Assembly (NCBI RefSeq): GCF_037893015.1
Contig: NC_133661.1
Location: 188,130,809 to 188,194,808 of the forward strand
From: Macrotis lagotis
Lineage: Eukaryota > Chordata > Mammalia > Peramelemorphia > Peramelidae
Direction: 5' to 3'
DNA length: 64,000 nucleotides
The position numbers were made by a program, and so were the translations under genes. This document shows, piece after piece, positions 1 through 10,911 of this stretch. Every line of letters starts with the position of its first letter. Position 1 is the first letter of the stretch. Below the pieces are notes generated by a model. It was not told the origin of the DNA. It ran no database searches and saw only the letters and a program-made list of their open reading frames with translations.

Positions 1-1310
1 CATGAAATCACAAATCTAATACAGAGATGTCACCTAGACTCTGTCCATAGTTCCTGAAACATTCTCTTGTATGATTTTCCCCTCAATGGTTGTGTCTACC
101 CTTATAAAATAATTTGAAATTAATATAACTTTCTTAGTTTCTATTCTTATCCTAGTGGGAGCTTCTTTTTCAATGACTTCCTTATGGTAGTCAGCTTCCC
201 AGAGTCATATAACTAAATATAAGCAGATTTTAACTATATACTGAATGTTGTTCAATATTTATATAATGGGTGTGCACACAAAGCCTGAGACAAGAGCACT
301 GTTCTTCTGTACTAAGCCATAGGAATCATCATGACAATTTCTTTCTAATATTTTGTGAATTTTTATATGAAACTCTCAAATTGATTATTAAACAATGCTT
401 AACAGTTCCTTAAGAAGCAATGAACAGATACCTAGGAAATGATTTTCTAAGGTTCCTGACAGGCTCATGAAAAAAGTAAGAAAACCCTGCTTATGTTGCC
501 TTTTGGATTTCTATGTTTAATTTTCCCAGAGGCAAGAAGAGAACATAAATGTGACTTACCATTGAAAACATTTTGGTCCCAAAGTTCTTATTGCAAGTGT
601 TTATAATATGTTTTGACTTACTCTTTGCTTCCTTCCTGAAGAAAATGATTGAAGTAAGGATGGAAAATATTACTCTTGGAGGTGATAGGTGTGAAAGAGT
701 TATGTGTTCAATGACTTTGTAACCTGCCATGATTTGAACACTATGAATATGAAAGGAATCTCACTCCTTAGCTTTTGAGTGTTCACTGACAATTGTGAAA
801 ACCCAGATAAAGGTCTAATAGATGTAAATTTCCTCCTCTAGCCTTTTGAGATTTGAGGCTCCTTCTGAGCATTATTTGACTTGTTTATTCAACGTCCTGA
901 ATTTATCTTATTTAGAATGAAGTCCCGAGTCTTGATATTCCCAGAAGTCATTTAATTACTGTATTTTCTCTTCTCCTAAATTATCATTTCAAATATTACA
1001 TATATTTCTGGGGAATATTTTTAAAATGATAAAGTTGTCTATAATGGTTAATATAATTTATACCTTTGTTCCATAGGCTTATTTTTTCTCAATAGATGCA
1101 ATAAAATTCAATAGATGTATGTGAAATGCCTACTATATGCTGGATGCTAAAGATGCAAAAGAAAATAAAAGTTACAAACAGAATTCATGTGCACCTTAGA
1201 GATTACCCAGTCCTATTCCCCCTTTAATAAATAAACAAAAACCCCCACTAATATTACAATTTCACTCATATAGGGAACTATATGAAATAAGTAAATTTCC
1301 TTTATCATTG
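1..1310. other. Unassigned AT-rich flank
   Basis: No gene or clear repeat is seen. A short stretch near 1110-1165 ('cctactatatgctggatgct...') resembles the 'cctactatgtgccaggcactg' end of an antisense MIR/L2 tail but is too short to call firmly. Small open frames here show no protein-like features. Confidence 0.5.
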
Positions 1311-1326
1311 CAGATTGACATCTTTT
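1311..1326. repeat. Target-site duplication, left copy, of the 1327-3992 element
   Basis: 'cagattgacatctttt' matches 3993-4010 apart from one substitution and a small insertion. L1-type integration makes such direct repeats of 7-20 bp. Confidence 0.75.
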
Positions 1327-3992
1327 TTATGGTTTATTTATTTTCATATTATTATAATGATGTTGTTAAAGTAAACATAATCCCTACCCCCCACCTCCAA
1401 TGGATAGAGAAAACTCAAGAGAAATGGAAGTGAGAGAGTAAAAAAAAGTGTACCTCAGTCTGTGTTCAGAATTCCATAGGATCTGTCTCTGGATAGAGCT
1501 TTCCTTCTTATCATAACTCCATCAGAGAAGTTCAACAATATTTTCCCACAGTTGCTATTCTAGCGTATCCTATTCTCCTCCCCTCTCCCATTTATTCTAT
1601 TCTCTCTCTCCTTTCATCCATGTCCCTCGCCAGAATGTGTTGCATATGTTCTCCTTCTTGCCATATCTCACTATTCCATCTTACTCCCTACCTTTCCAAC
1701 CCCCTGTCCCCTTTCTCCCATCCCTTTCCTATATTTTTCCTCTTGAAGACATATTGTCTATACGCTATTGAGTGTGTATGTCTATTGCCTTCATCTGAGC
1801 CATATTTGATGAGAATGAAGGACTCACTCATTGCCCCCCTCACTTCCTCCCTTCCATTCCATTGTCAAAAGCTTTTTCTTGACTCTGTTTATGTGAAATA
1901 GTCTAGCCCATTCTACCTCTTCCTTTCCTCTTTCTCCCAGTACTTTCGCTTATATCATACTCCATTCTGCTATCTAGTTTTATACTATATATATTAGTTA
2001 ACTTATATTATATAATACCTTCAATAGCTCTCTTCTTTTATAACATGAGAAAGTCATATGAGTTAGTCATATCTTCTTCCCATGCAGGAATACTAAGCAG
2101 TTTCAACATCATAATCTTCCTAACCATGTCTTCCCATCCACCTTCTCTATGCTGCAATCTGGTTCTGTACTTGAGAGACCAAACTTTGTGTTTACTTCTG
2201 GTATTTTGCAGAAAAGTTTGAAATCCCTTTTCATTGAAAGTCCACCCTTTTCCCCTGAAAGAAACGTATTCAGTTTTGCTGGGTAGTTGATTCTCAGTTG
2301 TAAATCCAAGTTCTTTTGCCTTCTGGAATATATTCCAAGCCTTTTGAGCCCTTGATAGAGACACTTCCAAATCCTGTGTAATCCTGACTGCAGAGCCATG
2401 GTAGTCAAATTGTTTCTTTCTGGCAGCTTGTAATGTTTTCTCTTTGACTTGCGTATTCTGAAATTTGGCTATAATATTCTTGGGAGTTTTGGGGGGTTAT
2501 CTCTTTTAGGAGGTGATCAATGGATTCCCTCAATTTCTATTTTATCCTCTGTTTCTAGGATCGTAGGATAATTTTGCAAGATTATTTCTTGAAAAAAATG
2601 AAGTGGAGGCTCTTTTTCCTGGTCATGACTTTCAGGTTAGCTCAATAATTTATAAATGATCTCTCCTGGATCTGTTTTACAGGTCTGTTCATTTTCCAAT
2701 GAGATATTTTACATTCTTTTCTAGTTTTTCTTTCTTTTGGGTCTGTTTTATTGTTTCTTGATTTCTCACAAAATGACTGGCTTCCTATAGCTCCATTCAG
2801 CAAGAAGCTTCAGAGAGCTTTTTTAATCTCCTTTTCCAGCTGGCCAAATCTGCTTTTTAAGGCATTCTTCTCATTTGCCTTTATTGAGTTGCTCTTTCCA
2901 TTTGACCTAAACTAGTTTTTAACATATTATCTTCTTAAGAACTTTTTGTTTTTGATCTCCTTCACCAAGCTATTAATTTGGTTTTCATGATTTACCTTTA
3001 TTGGTCTCATTTCTCTTTCCAATTTTTTCTCTACCTCCCTTAATTGCTTTTGAAAGTCCTTTTGAAAGTCCTTTTTTTAGATCATCCATAACCTGAGTCC
3101 ATTTTCTATTTCTCTTGGAGGCTTTGGATAGAAAAGTTTAGACTTCGTAATATTCTGAGCCTGTATTTTGATCCTCCATGGGCCCATACTTATTTTCTAC
3201 GGTCAGGTTCTTCTTTTTCTGTTGTTGGTTCATTTCCTCAGCCTATGACTGATTTACCACAATTCCAAGGCAATGAGTGGGGTTTGGTGACACCACACAG
3301 GGACCTTAATTCCTCCAAGGTCTTAGGAGAGGCTCTTACTGCTCTCCTGGCCTGTGCTCTGGGTTGATCACAAGCACTCTCCTCTGCCATAGAGCTGTGA
3401 GGAGGGTCCCTGGAGTCCCCTCTGCCCTGGAATAGAGTCTGTAGTAATATGAGATCAAGATGGCAACCTGGATCTCAGTAAGGGCAAAGCAGCAGAATAC
3501 ACTTCATGGAGAGCAGAGAGAGATCTCTGCAGTCTCCCCAACCTCCTTACCATTTGTGAACTGAGCGCTCTGGAGGTGCTGGATGGCTCACAGGTTCCCC
3601 GAAATGGCCTGGGCTCCACTCTCACTCTGGTGTGCAAAGTTCTCTTGCAGCCCCTTTAAAGCTGTCCCTCTGATCCCTGAATCAAGAGGTCTGGGAACTG
3701 TCCCCTTTGTCACAAACACAGGCACCCCATGGGCTGTTTTAGAGCTGGTTTGCACTGGTTCAGCTTGGTTGTGGTCCAGATGTGCTGAGACTCTTTACAA
3801 GCCCTTGTCCTGATGGAACAGACATTTCTTGTGGATCTTCTAAGTTGTCTTCGACTAGGAAATTTTATCACTCAGTTTTTCTGTGGGTTCTACCCCTCTA
3901 AATTGTAACTGGAGTCATAATTTTATGGCCTTTAGATCTTTTTTGGAATCTTAGATGCCTGCCCTCATGCCACCATCTTGACTCCACCCCTC
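1327..3992 (-). mobile_element. HAL1-like ORF1-only L1 element, full insertion with target-site duplication
   Basis: Read on the minus strand, this begins near 3990 with the L1-type start 'ggagtcaagatggtggcatg', runs through about 750 bp of 5' UTR, an ORF1 region and about 700 bp of pyrimidine-biased 3' sequence, and ends in a short A-rich tail. No ORF2 is present. The element is bracketed by a duplication: 'cagattgacatctttt' at 1311-1326 and 'cagactgacatctctttt' at 3993-4010. L1-derived elements with only ORF1 are known as HAL1 (half-L1) in mammals, including marsupials. The 3' part also resembles the spacer between ORF1 and ORF2 of full L1 copies in this window, near 40680-40740. The family name is from memory; the structure and duplication are seen directly. 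Confidence 0.82.
2110..3233 (-). pseudogene. Degenerate L1/HAL1 ORF1 (RNA-binding chaperone)
   Basis: ORF1 starts at the ATG at 3233 (MNQQQKKKNLTVENKYGPME...) and is interrupted soon afterwards by a stop. The C-terminal part stays readable: an RNA-binding CTD with the pattern KAWNIFQKAKELGF, then WTFNEKGFQTFL, which parallels the human ORF1p 'REWGPIFN...' and 'PAKLSF...' region. ORF1p is a trimeric nucleic-acid chaperone of the L1 ribonucleoprotein. Several stops and shifts make it non-coding now. It lies inside the HAL1-like insertion 1327-3992. Confidence 0.75.
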
Positions 3993-4010
3993 CAGACTGA
4001 CATCTCTTTT
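3993..4010. repeat. Target-site duplication, right copy, of the 1327-3992 element
   Basis: 'cagactgacatctctttt' directly follows the 5' end of the minus-strand element and pairs with 1311-1326. Confidence 0.75.
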
Positions 4011-4289
4011 GCAGCTTTCTTAGTTGCTAGGGACATTGCTGAGGATTAATCAGACTGCTTGGGAGATACATGAGATGGGAGACCACTAAGCCTTAACCTA
4101 TGCTCTGTGAATGACTCTTAAGGCCCTAAACTCTTACTATCTGCAATGGTTCTTTGACTTTCATTACTGTTAGCACTATCATCTGTATCTTTTGTAATTT
4201 AAAGATTCTTGAACCTTGACATTTACCACTTCAGTAATTGTAGTGTGCAATTGTCCTTTTCATATGCCCTGTGAGTAGATATTTTTAAC

Positions 4290-4415
4290 ATGTTTATCCC
4301 AATTAAGTTGTATACTCCTTAAAATCAGGCAGCATTTTTCTACTTATATTCTCAGCACTTAGCATGTTGTTTAAAAATAGTGTTTAATAAATGTTTTTCA
4401 TTTACTTATTCATTC
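4290..4415 (+). mobile_element. L2 3' end (LINE2 relic)
   Basis: The stretch reads 'gtatactccttaaaatcaggcag...cagcacttagcatg...aataaatg', the order of the L2 3' UTR (chromosome-wide form 'gtgagctccttgagggcaggga...cccagcacttagcacag...aataaatg'). It is an ancient, diverged fragment. Confidence 0.7.
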
Positions 4416-4529
4416 ATTTGCTGAGAGGTTGTGTAGCTTGTTCAGAATCACTTAATTAGTATTCATCAGAAATGGTGCTTGAAACATATCTTCTTATCTC
4501 TAAATCTATCCTGATTATTCTAACCTGAC

Positions 4530-4685
4530 TTATTTTTTTTAGATTTTCTAAGGCAATGGGGTTAAGTGGCTTGCCCAAGGCCACATGGCTAGGTAATTTT
4601 TAAGTGCCTGAGGCTGGATTTGAACTCAGGTACTCCTGACTCCAAGGCCAGTACTCTATCCACTACACCACCTAGCCGCCCCTCC
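4530..4685 (-). mobile_element. WSINE1/Mar1-type SINE
   Basis: Antisense copy of the tRNA-derived marsupial SINE. In + orientation it reads 'aaggcaatggggttaag', then 'ttgcccaaggccacatggct', 'tttgaactcaggt' (reverse of the box B) and 'ccactacaccacctagccgc' (reverse of the box A head). About 155 bp, essentially full length. A clean target-site duplication is not obvious. Confidence 0.9.
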
Positions 4686-4704
4686 TAACTTCTTTTTACA
4701 AAAA

Positions 4705-4825
4705 ATTAAAGATCAAATATAATCAGTGATTTGCCTAATGTCACAAAAATAGTAAGTAGCATTCCACTTTGTTAACCTGAATCTTCTGATGCCAAACCAG
4801 AGCAGATACTACCATATTTTTCTAT
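4705..4825 (-). mobile_element. MIR-type SINE fragment
   Basis: Antisense MIR core: 'atcagtgatttgcctaatgt', 'cacaaaaatagtaagtagc' and 'gaatcttctgatgccaaacc' match in order the MIR signatures 'agtgacttgcccaaggtcacacagctagtaagtggc' and the trailing 'ttctgactccaa'. Strongly diverged. Confidence 0.6.
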
Positions 4826-4829
4826 CACT

Positions 4830-6030
4830 AATTCCCTCACAGTTTTTGTCTCCATTGACTTTAAACTCTAAAATGCATGGAAAAGCTACAACATGTTTGT
4901 AATTCAACAAGATATAAGAAAGAAGGTGAGAGGCAAAGGAATTCCAGACAAGGTGCTATGAAAAATTTGTTTGTTTAAAGTGACTTTAACCTGAGAATTC
5001 AAGAAAGTGTGTAATGAAGAAGAGATTTTGAGATGAGTCTCAAAGGAAGGCAAGCACATCAATTGAGACATCCTCTAAGATGTTATATTTTCAATATGAT
5101 AATGTAGAGTTTGTACCTATCAGGAAGTGAAAGACACTATAGAAATATTTAAAGGTAGAATTTTTTCCATTCAATTACCTTGTCCAAGGAAGAAGTATTG
5201 TCTTTCAAACAGTTCTTCCAGGCAGCAATTTTTCTTCCAGTCAGTTTTTATAGCAGCAGAGATTTTGCAACAACTGTCAGTTCAAGCTTTGAAGTATTGC
5301 TATGATTTTGCTCTAAGTTCTAGAGTTAGGTCCACTTTGAAATTTTGTCTTGCCCCTCAGATCCATGGTTCTGACAAACCCCACTAGTCTAAGGGAGAAT
5401 ATTTTGTGTGAAATAATTTACTCTGATTTTATGGGGGAAATTCCAAAACTGAATTTCTGTTAGCCAAACTACTATTAGTTGATATAAAACTGTTCTATTG
5501 TCCTCTATAAATTCTAGTTATTAGGATTTTCTAGCTATGAATCTCAAAGCTCTTATATCAGCTGTATATCAGATATAGTATTCCTGTATATCTGATACAG
5601 GAATACTGAACCCTTCAACTATACTTAATCTAAATATCTTTTCTGTCAGTGTCTGTTTATTTTTAAGTGTGTTCAGTCACTTTTGATTGTACTCTTTCTG
5701 TTATAATTTCTCCAAATCAAGAAAAGAGCAGAACTTTAAACTAGCTAAGGGGACTAAATTGAATAAATGCAAAAGAACAGAAGCAAAATTTCAACTTAAA
5801 TTATGCCTCCAATATGCATATAAGGTAGTAATGTCTGAAAGATGAATGTATAACTGCTTATGCATAAACATTAAAGCAGTTCAAGACAAACTCCACACTA
5901 ATTCACTTTTTGGTCATGTGACATTAAATAAATTCAAATAATTTTTCCTCCAGGTAGTTAATTCAGCTTGTTTTTCATGCTAAGTTCCCAATTATTTTGT
6001 ACTTTTTCATTTCTTTGTTTTTTCTTCATT
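4830..6030. other. Unassigned AT-rich sequence
   Basis: No gene or recognised repeat. It contains the perfect hairpin at 5577-5607. The 86-codon open frame at 5127-5387 has no recognisable features and is not called. Confidence 0.5.
5577..5607. repeat. Perfect 13-bp inverted repeat (hairpin)
   Basis: 'agtattcctgtat', a five-base loop 'atctg', then 'atacaggaatact'. All 13 pairs are Watson-Crick. The flanking 'gtatatcagatata' can also pair imperfectly with 'tatatctgatac', so two alternative stems compete. It is too short to be a known MITE family by eye. Confidence 0.85.
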
Positions 6031-6034
6031 TCCT

Positions 6035-7080
6035 TCTTTTTATTTTTACCAATTGTATTAACAGCATTTTTATCATTTCATAAAATGAGCTCCAAATTTT
6101 CTCCCTCTTTACCTCCTTTTTCCCTATTGAGAAGGCAAACAATTTGATATAGGTTGTACATGTGCCGTCATGCAAATTATTACTTATTAGTTATGTTGTG
6201 AAAAAAGATAAGAAAGGAAAAATTAATGTTTATTTTAAATGTGGCTCAAATATGTATTCAAACTCCATAAATTCCCTTTCTGAAGGTGGATAGCATTTTT
6301 GATCATAAGTTCTTCAGTCTTCTTCTTGACTCATGGTATTGTTGAGAAAAATTAAATTAAATATTGATAATCATATAATATTTTTTAAATTCAGTTCTGT
6401 CCCAGTTCTGCTTGTTTCACTTTGCAACATGTAAATCTCTCCAGGATTTTCTGGGATCATCCTGCTCATAATATTTTTATAGCACAATAGTATTCCATTG
6501 CAATCACATATCACAACTTGTTTAGCCATTCCCCTTTTGATGGGCATCTTCTTAATTTCCATGTCTTTCCTATTACTAAATGAACTGTTATGAATATTTT
6601 TGTAATTATAGGTCATTTTCCTTTTTTATTCTCTTTGTGAAACAGATCTAATAGTGGTTTTGCTAGATCAAAGGATTTGCACAGTTTTTATAGATCTTTG
6701 GGCATAGTTCCAAACTTATTTGAAGAAAGGTTGAATCGGTTCATAAATCCAACCAATGTCTCAGTATTTCCATATCCCTTCCAGCATTTGTTGCTTTTCT
6801 TTTCTGTCATTTTAGCCAATATTTAGGCATGGGGTAGTACCTCAGATGTGCTTTCATTTATATTTCTCTAATCAATAGTGATTGAAGCATTTTTTCATAT
6901 GACTATAGATAGGTTTGATTACTTTGTCTATAAACTGCCTGTTCATAACCTTTAACCATTTATCAACTGAGGAATGGATCTCATTTTTATAAATTGACCC
7001 AATTTCTTCTATATTTTAGAAGTGAGGCCTTTATCAGATAAATTTGCTGTAAATTTTTCCCCTTGGTTATGATTAGGAAT
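6035..7080 (-). mobile_element. L1 3' end fragment (3' UTR and ORF2 C-terminus)
   Basis: Antisense. The 3' UTR pyrimidine tract and 'attgagaaggcaaacaatttgatata' lie at 6040-6150. The ORF2 end is near 6371-6616, readable as NSSFSNRKDMEIKKMPIKRGMAKQ, followed by more ORF2 to about 7060 ('agaagtgaggcctttatcag'). It is a 5'-truncated copy of about 1 kb, out of frame in several places. It is followed directly by a SINE fragment. Confidence 0.85.
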
Positions 7081-7129
7081 CATATTTTTTCCATAATGTT
7101 TTCTTTTATTTTTCCTACTCTCACTCTCC

Positions 7130-7295
7130 TTTCACAGTGCCCTTGATTCACTGAATCTAGGTGTCTGTGGAGGCCAGAATGAGAGGACTTTGTACAGCCC
7201 TGTCTCACTTAAATCCAATTCACTTGTAAGTCAAGACATCACCTTCCTAATGTCATTGGTCTTTTTTTGAGAATGAAAGACAAACAACAAAGTGA
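7130..7295 (+). mobile_element. MAR1-type SINE, 3' part
   Basis: Contains 'ggaggccagaatgagagga', 'cctgtctcacttaaatccaa', 'aagtcaagacatcaccttcc' and 'gagaatgaaagacaaacaac', matching the 3' half of the marsupial MAR1 SINE. The same module is present more completely at 63045-63345. Confidence 0.8.
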
Positions 7296-7360
7296 GTACT
7301 AATAGCTGCCCTAATGGGGATCCAAATGGCCAATTCTAGTGGGGCCATGCTGCTTCTTCC

Positions 7361-7408
7361 TTTCCTTCCTTCCTTCCTTCCTTCCTTCCTTCCTTCCTTC
7401 CTTCCTTC
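7361..7408. repeat. (TTCC)n microsatellite
   Basis: About twelve TTCC units. It lies immediately upstream of the next HAL1-like insertion. Confidence 0.95.
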
Positions 7409-8109
7409 ATTCCATCCTATGGTCAGATTCTTCTTTTTTTATGTTGTTTGTTCATCTCCTAGCCTATGACTGATTTGCTGCATTTCCAAAGCTTTGGGGT
7501 TTTTTTGGATACCCCCAGGCCCCTATTCCTTCAAAGTCTTATGAGAGGCTCTGACTGGTATCCTGACTAGTGCTCTGGTCTGTGAATAACTACAGATGCT
7601 CCCCTCTGCCCTGAAGCTATGAGGAGGGTCCCTGTTCCACTATGCACTATGGGGGCCCAGATTGGGTCCAGGATCTGAGTATGGACAAAGCTGCAGAATC
7701 CTGCCCCAGAGATATCAGAGAGACCTTTGCAGTCACTTCCCACCCCTAACTGTTTGTGGGCTAAGTTCCCTGGAAGCAATTCCTGGGTAGCCCCACAGAC
7801 CCAGACTCCACTCTGGTATGACGGATTTCTCTCATTGTCCTTTCAAGCCATCCCTGTTGATCCCTCAAGAGGTCTGGAAACTTTGCTATGGACCCAAGTG
7901 CCCCTATGGATGTAGGAACCCCATGAGCTGTTCCTGGAAGACTGGAGCTGTGGCATGGCTGCTGTCTGGCTATCATGAATTACTTTCCAATCCCCAGTCC
8001 CAGGGAAACAGACATTTCCCATGAATCTTCCAAGTTGTTTTGGACTGAGAAATTGTATCACTAAGTCTTTCTGTGGTATCTGTCCCTCTAAATTTTGACT
8101 AGAGAGAGG

Positions 8110-9006
8110 GAGGATAAAAATACACACTCAGAAGATGACAAAGTCAGAGCTTCTGTATCCAAAGCCTCCACAAAATATAAGAAATGTACTCAGGCTATGG
8201 AAGAGCCCCTAAAAAGTTTTGAGAAGCAAGTAAGGGAAGTGGAGGAAAAATTGAGAAGAGAAATGAGATCAATGCAGGTAAATCATGAAAACCAAGTCAG
8301 CAGCTTGATGAAAAAGATACTAAAAATATTGAAGAAAATAACATATTAAAAAAGGCAAATGAGGAGAAGAATACCTTAAATAGCAGAATTAGTCAGTTGG
8401 AAAAGGAGATAAAAAAAAGCTCTCTGAAGAAAATAACTACTTCAAATTATAGAATGGAGCTAAAGGAAACTGATGACTTTGCAAGAAATCAAGAAAGAAG
8501 AAAATAAATCCAAAAGAACCAAAACCTAGAAGAAAATGTGAAATATCTTATTGGAAAAATAACAGACCAGAAAAAAAAACCCCAGGATGGATATTGGAAA
8601 AATTATTGGTTTATGTGAAAGTCATGAACAGGAAAAGAACCTATACTTCATTTTTCAGAAGCAAAACCAGAGGGTAAAATAGAAATTGAGGGAATCCGCT
8701 GATCACCTCCTGAAAGAGACCCCTCCAAAATCTCCCAGGAATATTGTAACCAAATTCTCAAACTCCCAGGTCAAAGAGAAAATACTAAAGGCTGCTAGAA
8801 AGAAACAATTCAACTACCATTGTGCTATAGTCAAGATTATCCAGGATTTGACACCATCTACATTAAGGACTTGTAGAACCTGGAATATGATATTCTGGAA
8901 GGTGAAAGGACTAGGATTTCAACTGAGAATCACCTACCCAGGAAAAGATGACCTTTCAATGAAACAGGGAATTTTCAAACTTTTCTGCCAAAATGACCAG
9001 AAGTAA
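8110..9006 (+). pseudogene. HAL1/L1 ORF1, broken
   Basis: Two readable stretches. The first, 8095-8349, is charged and coiled-coil-like (KSFEKQVREVEEKLRREMRS). The second, 8686-9006, has LLKETPPKSPRNIVTKF, then SNSQVKEKILKAARKKQF, then TWNMIFWKVKGLGFQLRITYP. These match the coiled coil, RRM and C-terminal domain of L1 ORF1p in order. The middle portion is frame-disrupted, so no protein is expected. Confidence 0.8.
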
Positions 9007-9878
9007 ACAAAACGTTTGGTCTCTAAGTTCAGAACTCAGATTCAGCATAGAGAAGGTGGATGGGAAGAACAAATTTGGAGGGATTTAATGATGTTGAACT
9101 GCTTATATTCCTGCATGGGAAGAAGATATTGATAACTCATATGAACTTTCTCATGTATAAGAGGAGTCAGAAGGATCATAATATAGTATAAAGTTGCAGT
9201 CAATGGGTAATAAAGCAAAGTACTGGGAGAAAGAGAAAGGAGAGGTAGAATAGGCTGAGACATTTCACATAAACGAGTCAAGGAAAAAGCTTTTGCAATG
9301 GAGTGGAAGGAAGGAAGGTGAGGGGAGGAATGAGTGAGTCTTCATTCTCATCAAAAATGGCTCAGAGAAGGCATAGCATACACACTCAATAGCATATAGA
9401 AATATGTCTTACCCAAGAGGAAAAATTAGAGGAAAGGGATGGGATAAGGGAGTTGGGGAAAGAAAGTGATAGAAGAAAGGGAAGACAGTGGGAGAAGGTA
9501 GTCACATATAACACACCTCTGAGGAGGGACAGGATGAAAGGAGAGAGAGAATAGAATAAATGGGAGAGGGGAGGAATAGAATGGAGGGAAATACAGCTAG
9601 TAATAGCAACTGTGGGAAAATATATTGGAGCAACTTCTCTGATGGATTTATGATAAAGAAGGAAACTTATCCCAGAGACAGAGTCAATGGAATTTGAACA
9701 CAGACTGAGGTACACTTTTTTCACTCTTACTTCATTTCTCTTGAGGTTTTTCTGTCTTTTGGGGGGAGGGGAGTATATGTTTACTTTCAGATTTTTGTGC
9801 AGTTCTTTTCAGAGCCAGTTCTGTGCAACTATAAGTTTTATGTTCTTTGAAGGTGCATTTTTTCATTATAAGTAATTA

Positions 9879-9879
<1 letters not shown>

Positions 9880-9922
<43 letters not shown>
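9880..9922. repeat. (TTA)n microsatellite
   Basis: About fourteen TTA/ATT units at the 3' end of the HAL1-like element, probably grown from its A/T-rich tail. Confidence 0.9.
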
Positions 9923-9924
<2 letters not shown>

Positions 9925-10089
9925 ATAACATCATTCCATTTCTTGATCTGTGATCCTGGAGGTACAAAGTTGTATTATAAGATAGGAGAAAATCACTGGA
10001 TGTAATGGAACAAAAGATAATACTGGATCAAAAATATGTGATGCACAATAAGAATATGAACAGCTCACAAGTATAAAATGAATTAAATT

Positions 10090-10300
10090 TACAAAGCATT
10101 TTGCATGTATTATCTCAATGGACTCCTGAAACTTCCCTATAGGGTAGTACCTGATGTTATTCCAATTTCACATATGGGGAAACTGAGACTGAGAGCATTT
10201 TTAAGGCACTTTGCCCATAACTAATAAATCAACGAGAGTCATCCTGATTGTCTACCTTCGTGCTTTATCACTAACGCACATTGCTTCTCCACTATTATGG
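10090..10300 (-). mobile_element. MIR-type SINE
   Basis: Antisense MIR with 'tattatctcaatggactcc', 'catatggggaaactgagact', 'ttaaggcactttgcccataac' and 'gagtcatcctgattgtctac' in the right order. Near full length and diverged. It lies about 0.6 kb downstream of the OR11 gene. Confidence 0.75.
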
Positions 10301-10911
10301 CCTTTGCTCCATGCCTCAGAGCATCCCAAGATCTAAGGGATCATAGAACCTCCCTTGTTTCATAGAGAGTAGAGGGGGTCTTACTCAGGCATCATTAATT
10401 GGTTTCCAAGCCAAAGTGGTATTTATTAAGGAGAAATATATTTACTACTTTCTTCCTACTTTATTCTCTGCTTCTAGGATCTCAGGGCAGTTTGTACTTG
10501 TGATCACTCACAGACCATAGCACAGGAAAAGAGAGTAGTAAAAATTCTTTCTGGAATTGTACCAAGAAATTCTAATTCCTCTTTCATATGATAAACCTTA
10601 AAGATATTTTTTAATTATTATCAACTCCTAGTCCCATCTTAGTCTTGTTTATTCAGATTACATATCATCCATTCCTTCAACAATTTCTCACATAATAGTT
10701 TTTAAGTTTCTTCAGAATTTTTGTTGCCCTCCTTGGACAAGTTCTAACTTGTTAATGCTCCTCATGAAATGTGGTATACAGGAATTAAGAGACCATATGG
10801 CAGATGTGTTCAGATTCCAATAGGATAATTTTTTAAAATTCATTAATATTGGAAACATGAGCAGAAATGAGGGAGCAGTTTTGGAAAGGAAGGTTATGAA
10901 TTTCTTTTCTT
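10300..10911. other. 3' flank of the OR11 gene
   Basis: No repeat recognised. On the minus strand an AATAAA is present at 10653-10648, about 260 bp past the OR11 stop codon, and another at 10437-10432. Either could end the transcript. Confidence 0.45.
10648..10653 (-). promoter_or_regulatory. Candidate poly(A) signal for the OR11 gene
   Basis: 'tttatt' on the + strand gives AATAAA on the gene strand, about 260 bp after the stop. Position and sequence are suitable, but AT-rich DNA offers such hexamers by chance. Confidence 0.35.

Larger units (their letters stand above)
7416..9930 (+). mobile_element. HAL1-like element with 5' inversion (twin priming)
   Basis: From 7416 to 8100 the sequence is the antisense of the HAL1 5' UTR and first ORF1 codons, collinear with 3210-3910. 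At 8100-8110 orientation flips, and from 8110 ORF1 runs in the sense direction to about 9006. It then runs through the same 3' region as in the 1327-3992 copy, including 'ggggggaggggagtatatgtt', and ends in a (TTA)n tail. The flip point falls within about 25 nt of the same element position on both sides, as expected for twin priming. A 9-bp match 'tcattccat' at 7407-7415 and 9931-9939 may be the target-site duplication. Confidence 0.8.

Noticed and set aside
7567-8127. Several overlapping open frames on both strands
   Set aside because: They lie in the GC-richer inverted HAL1 5' UTR, where stop codons are rarer. None has protein features.
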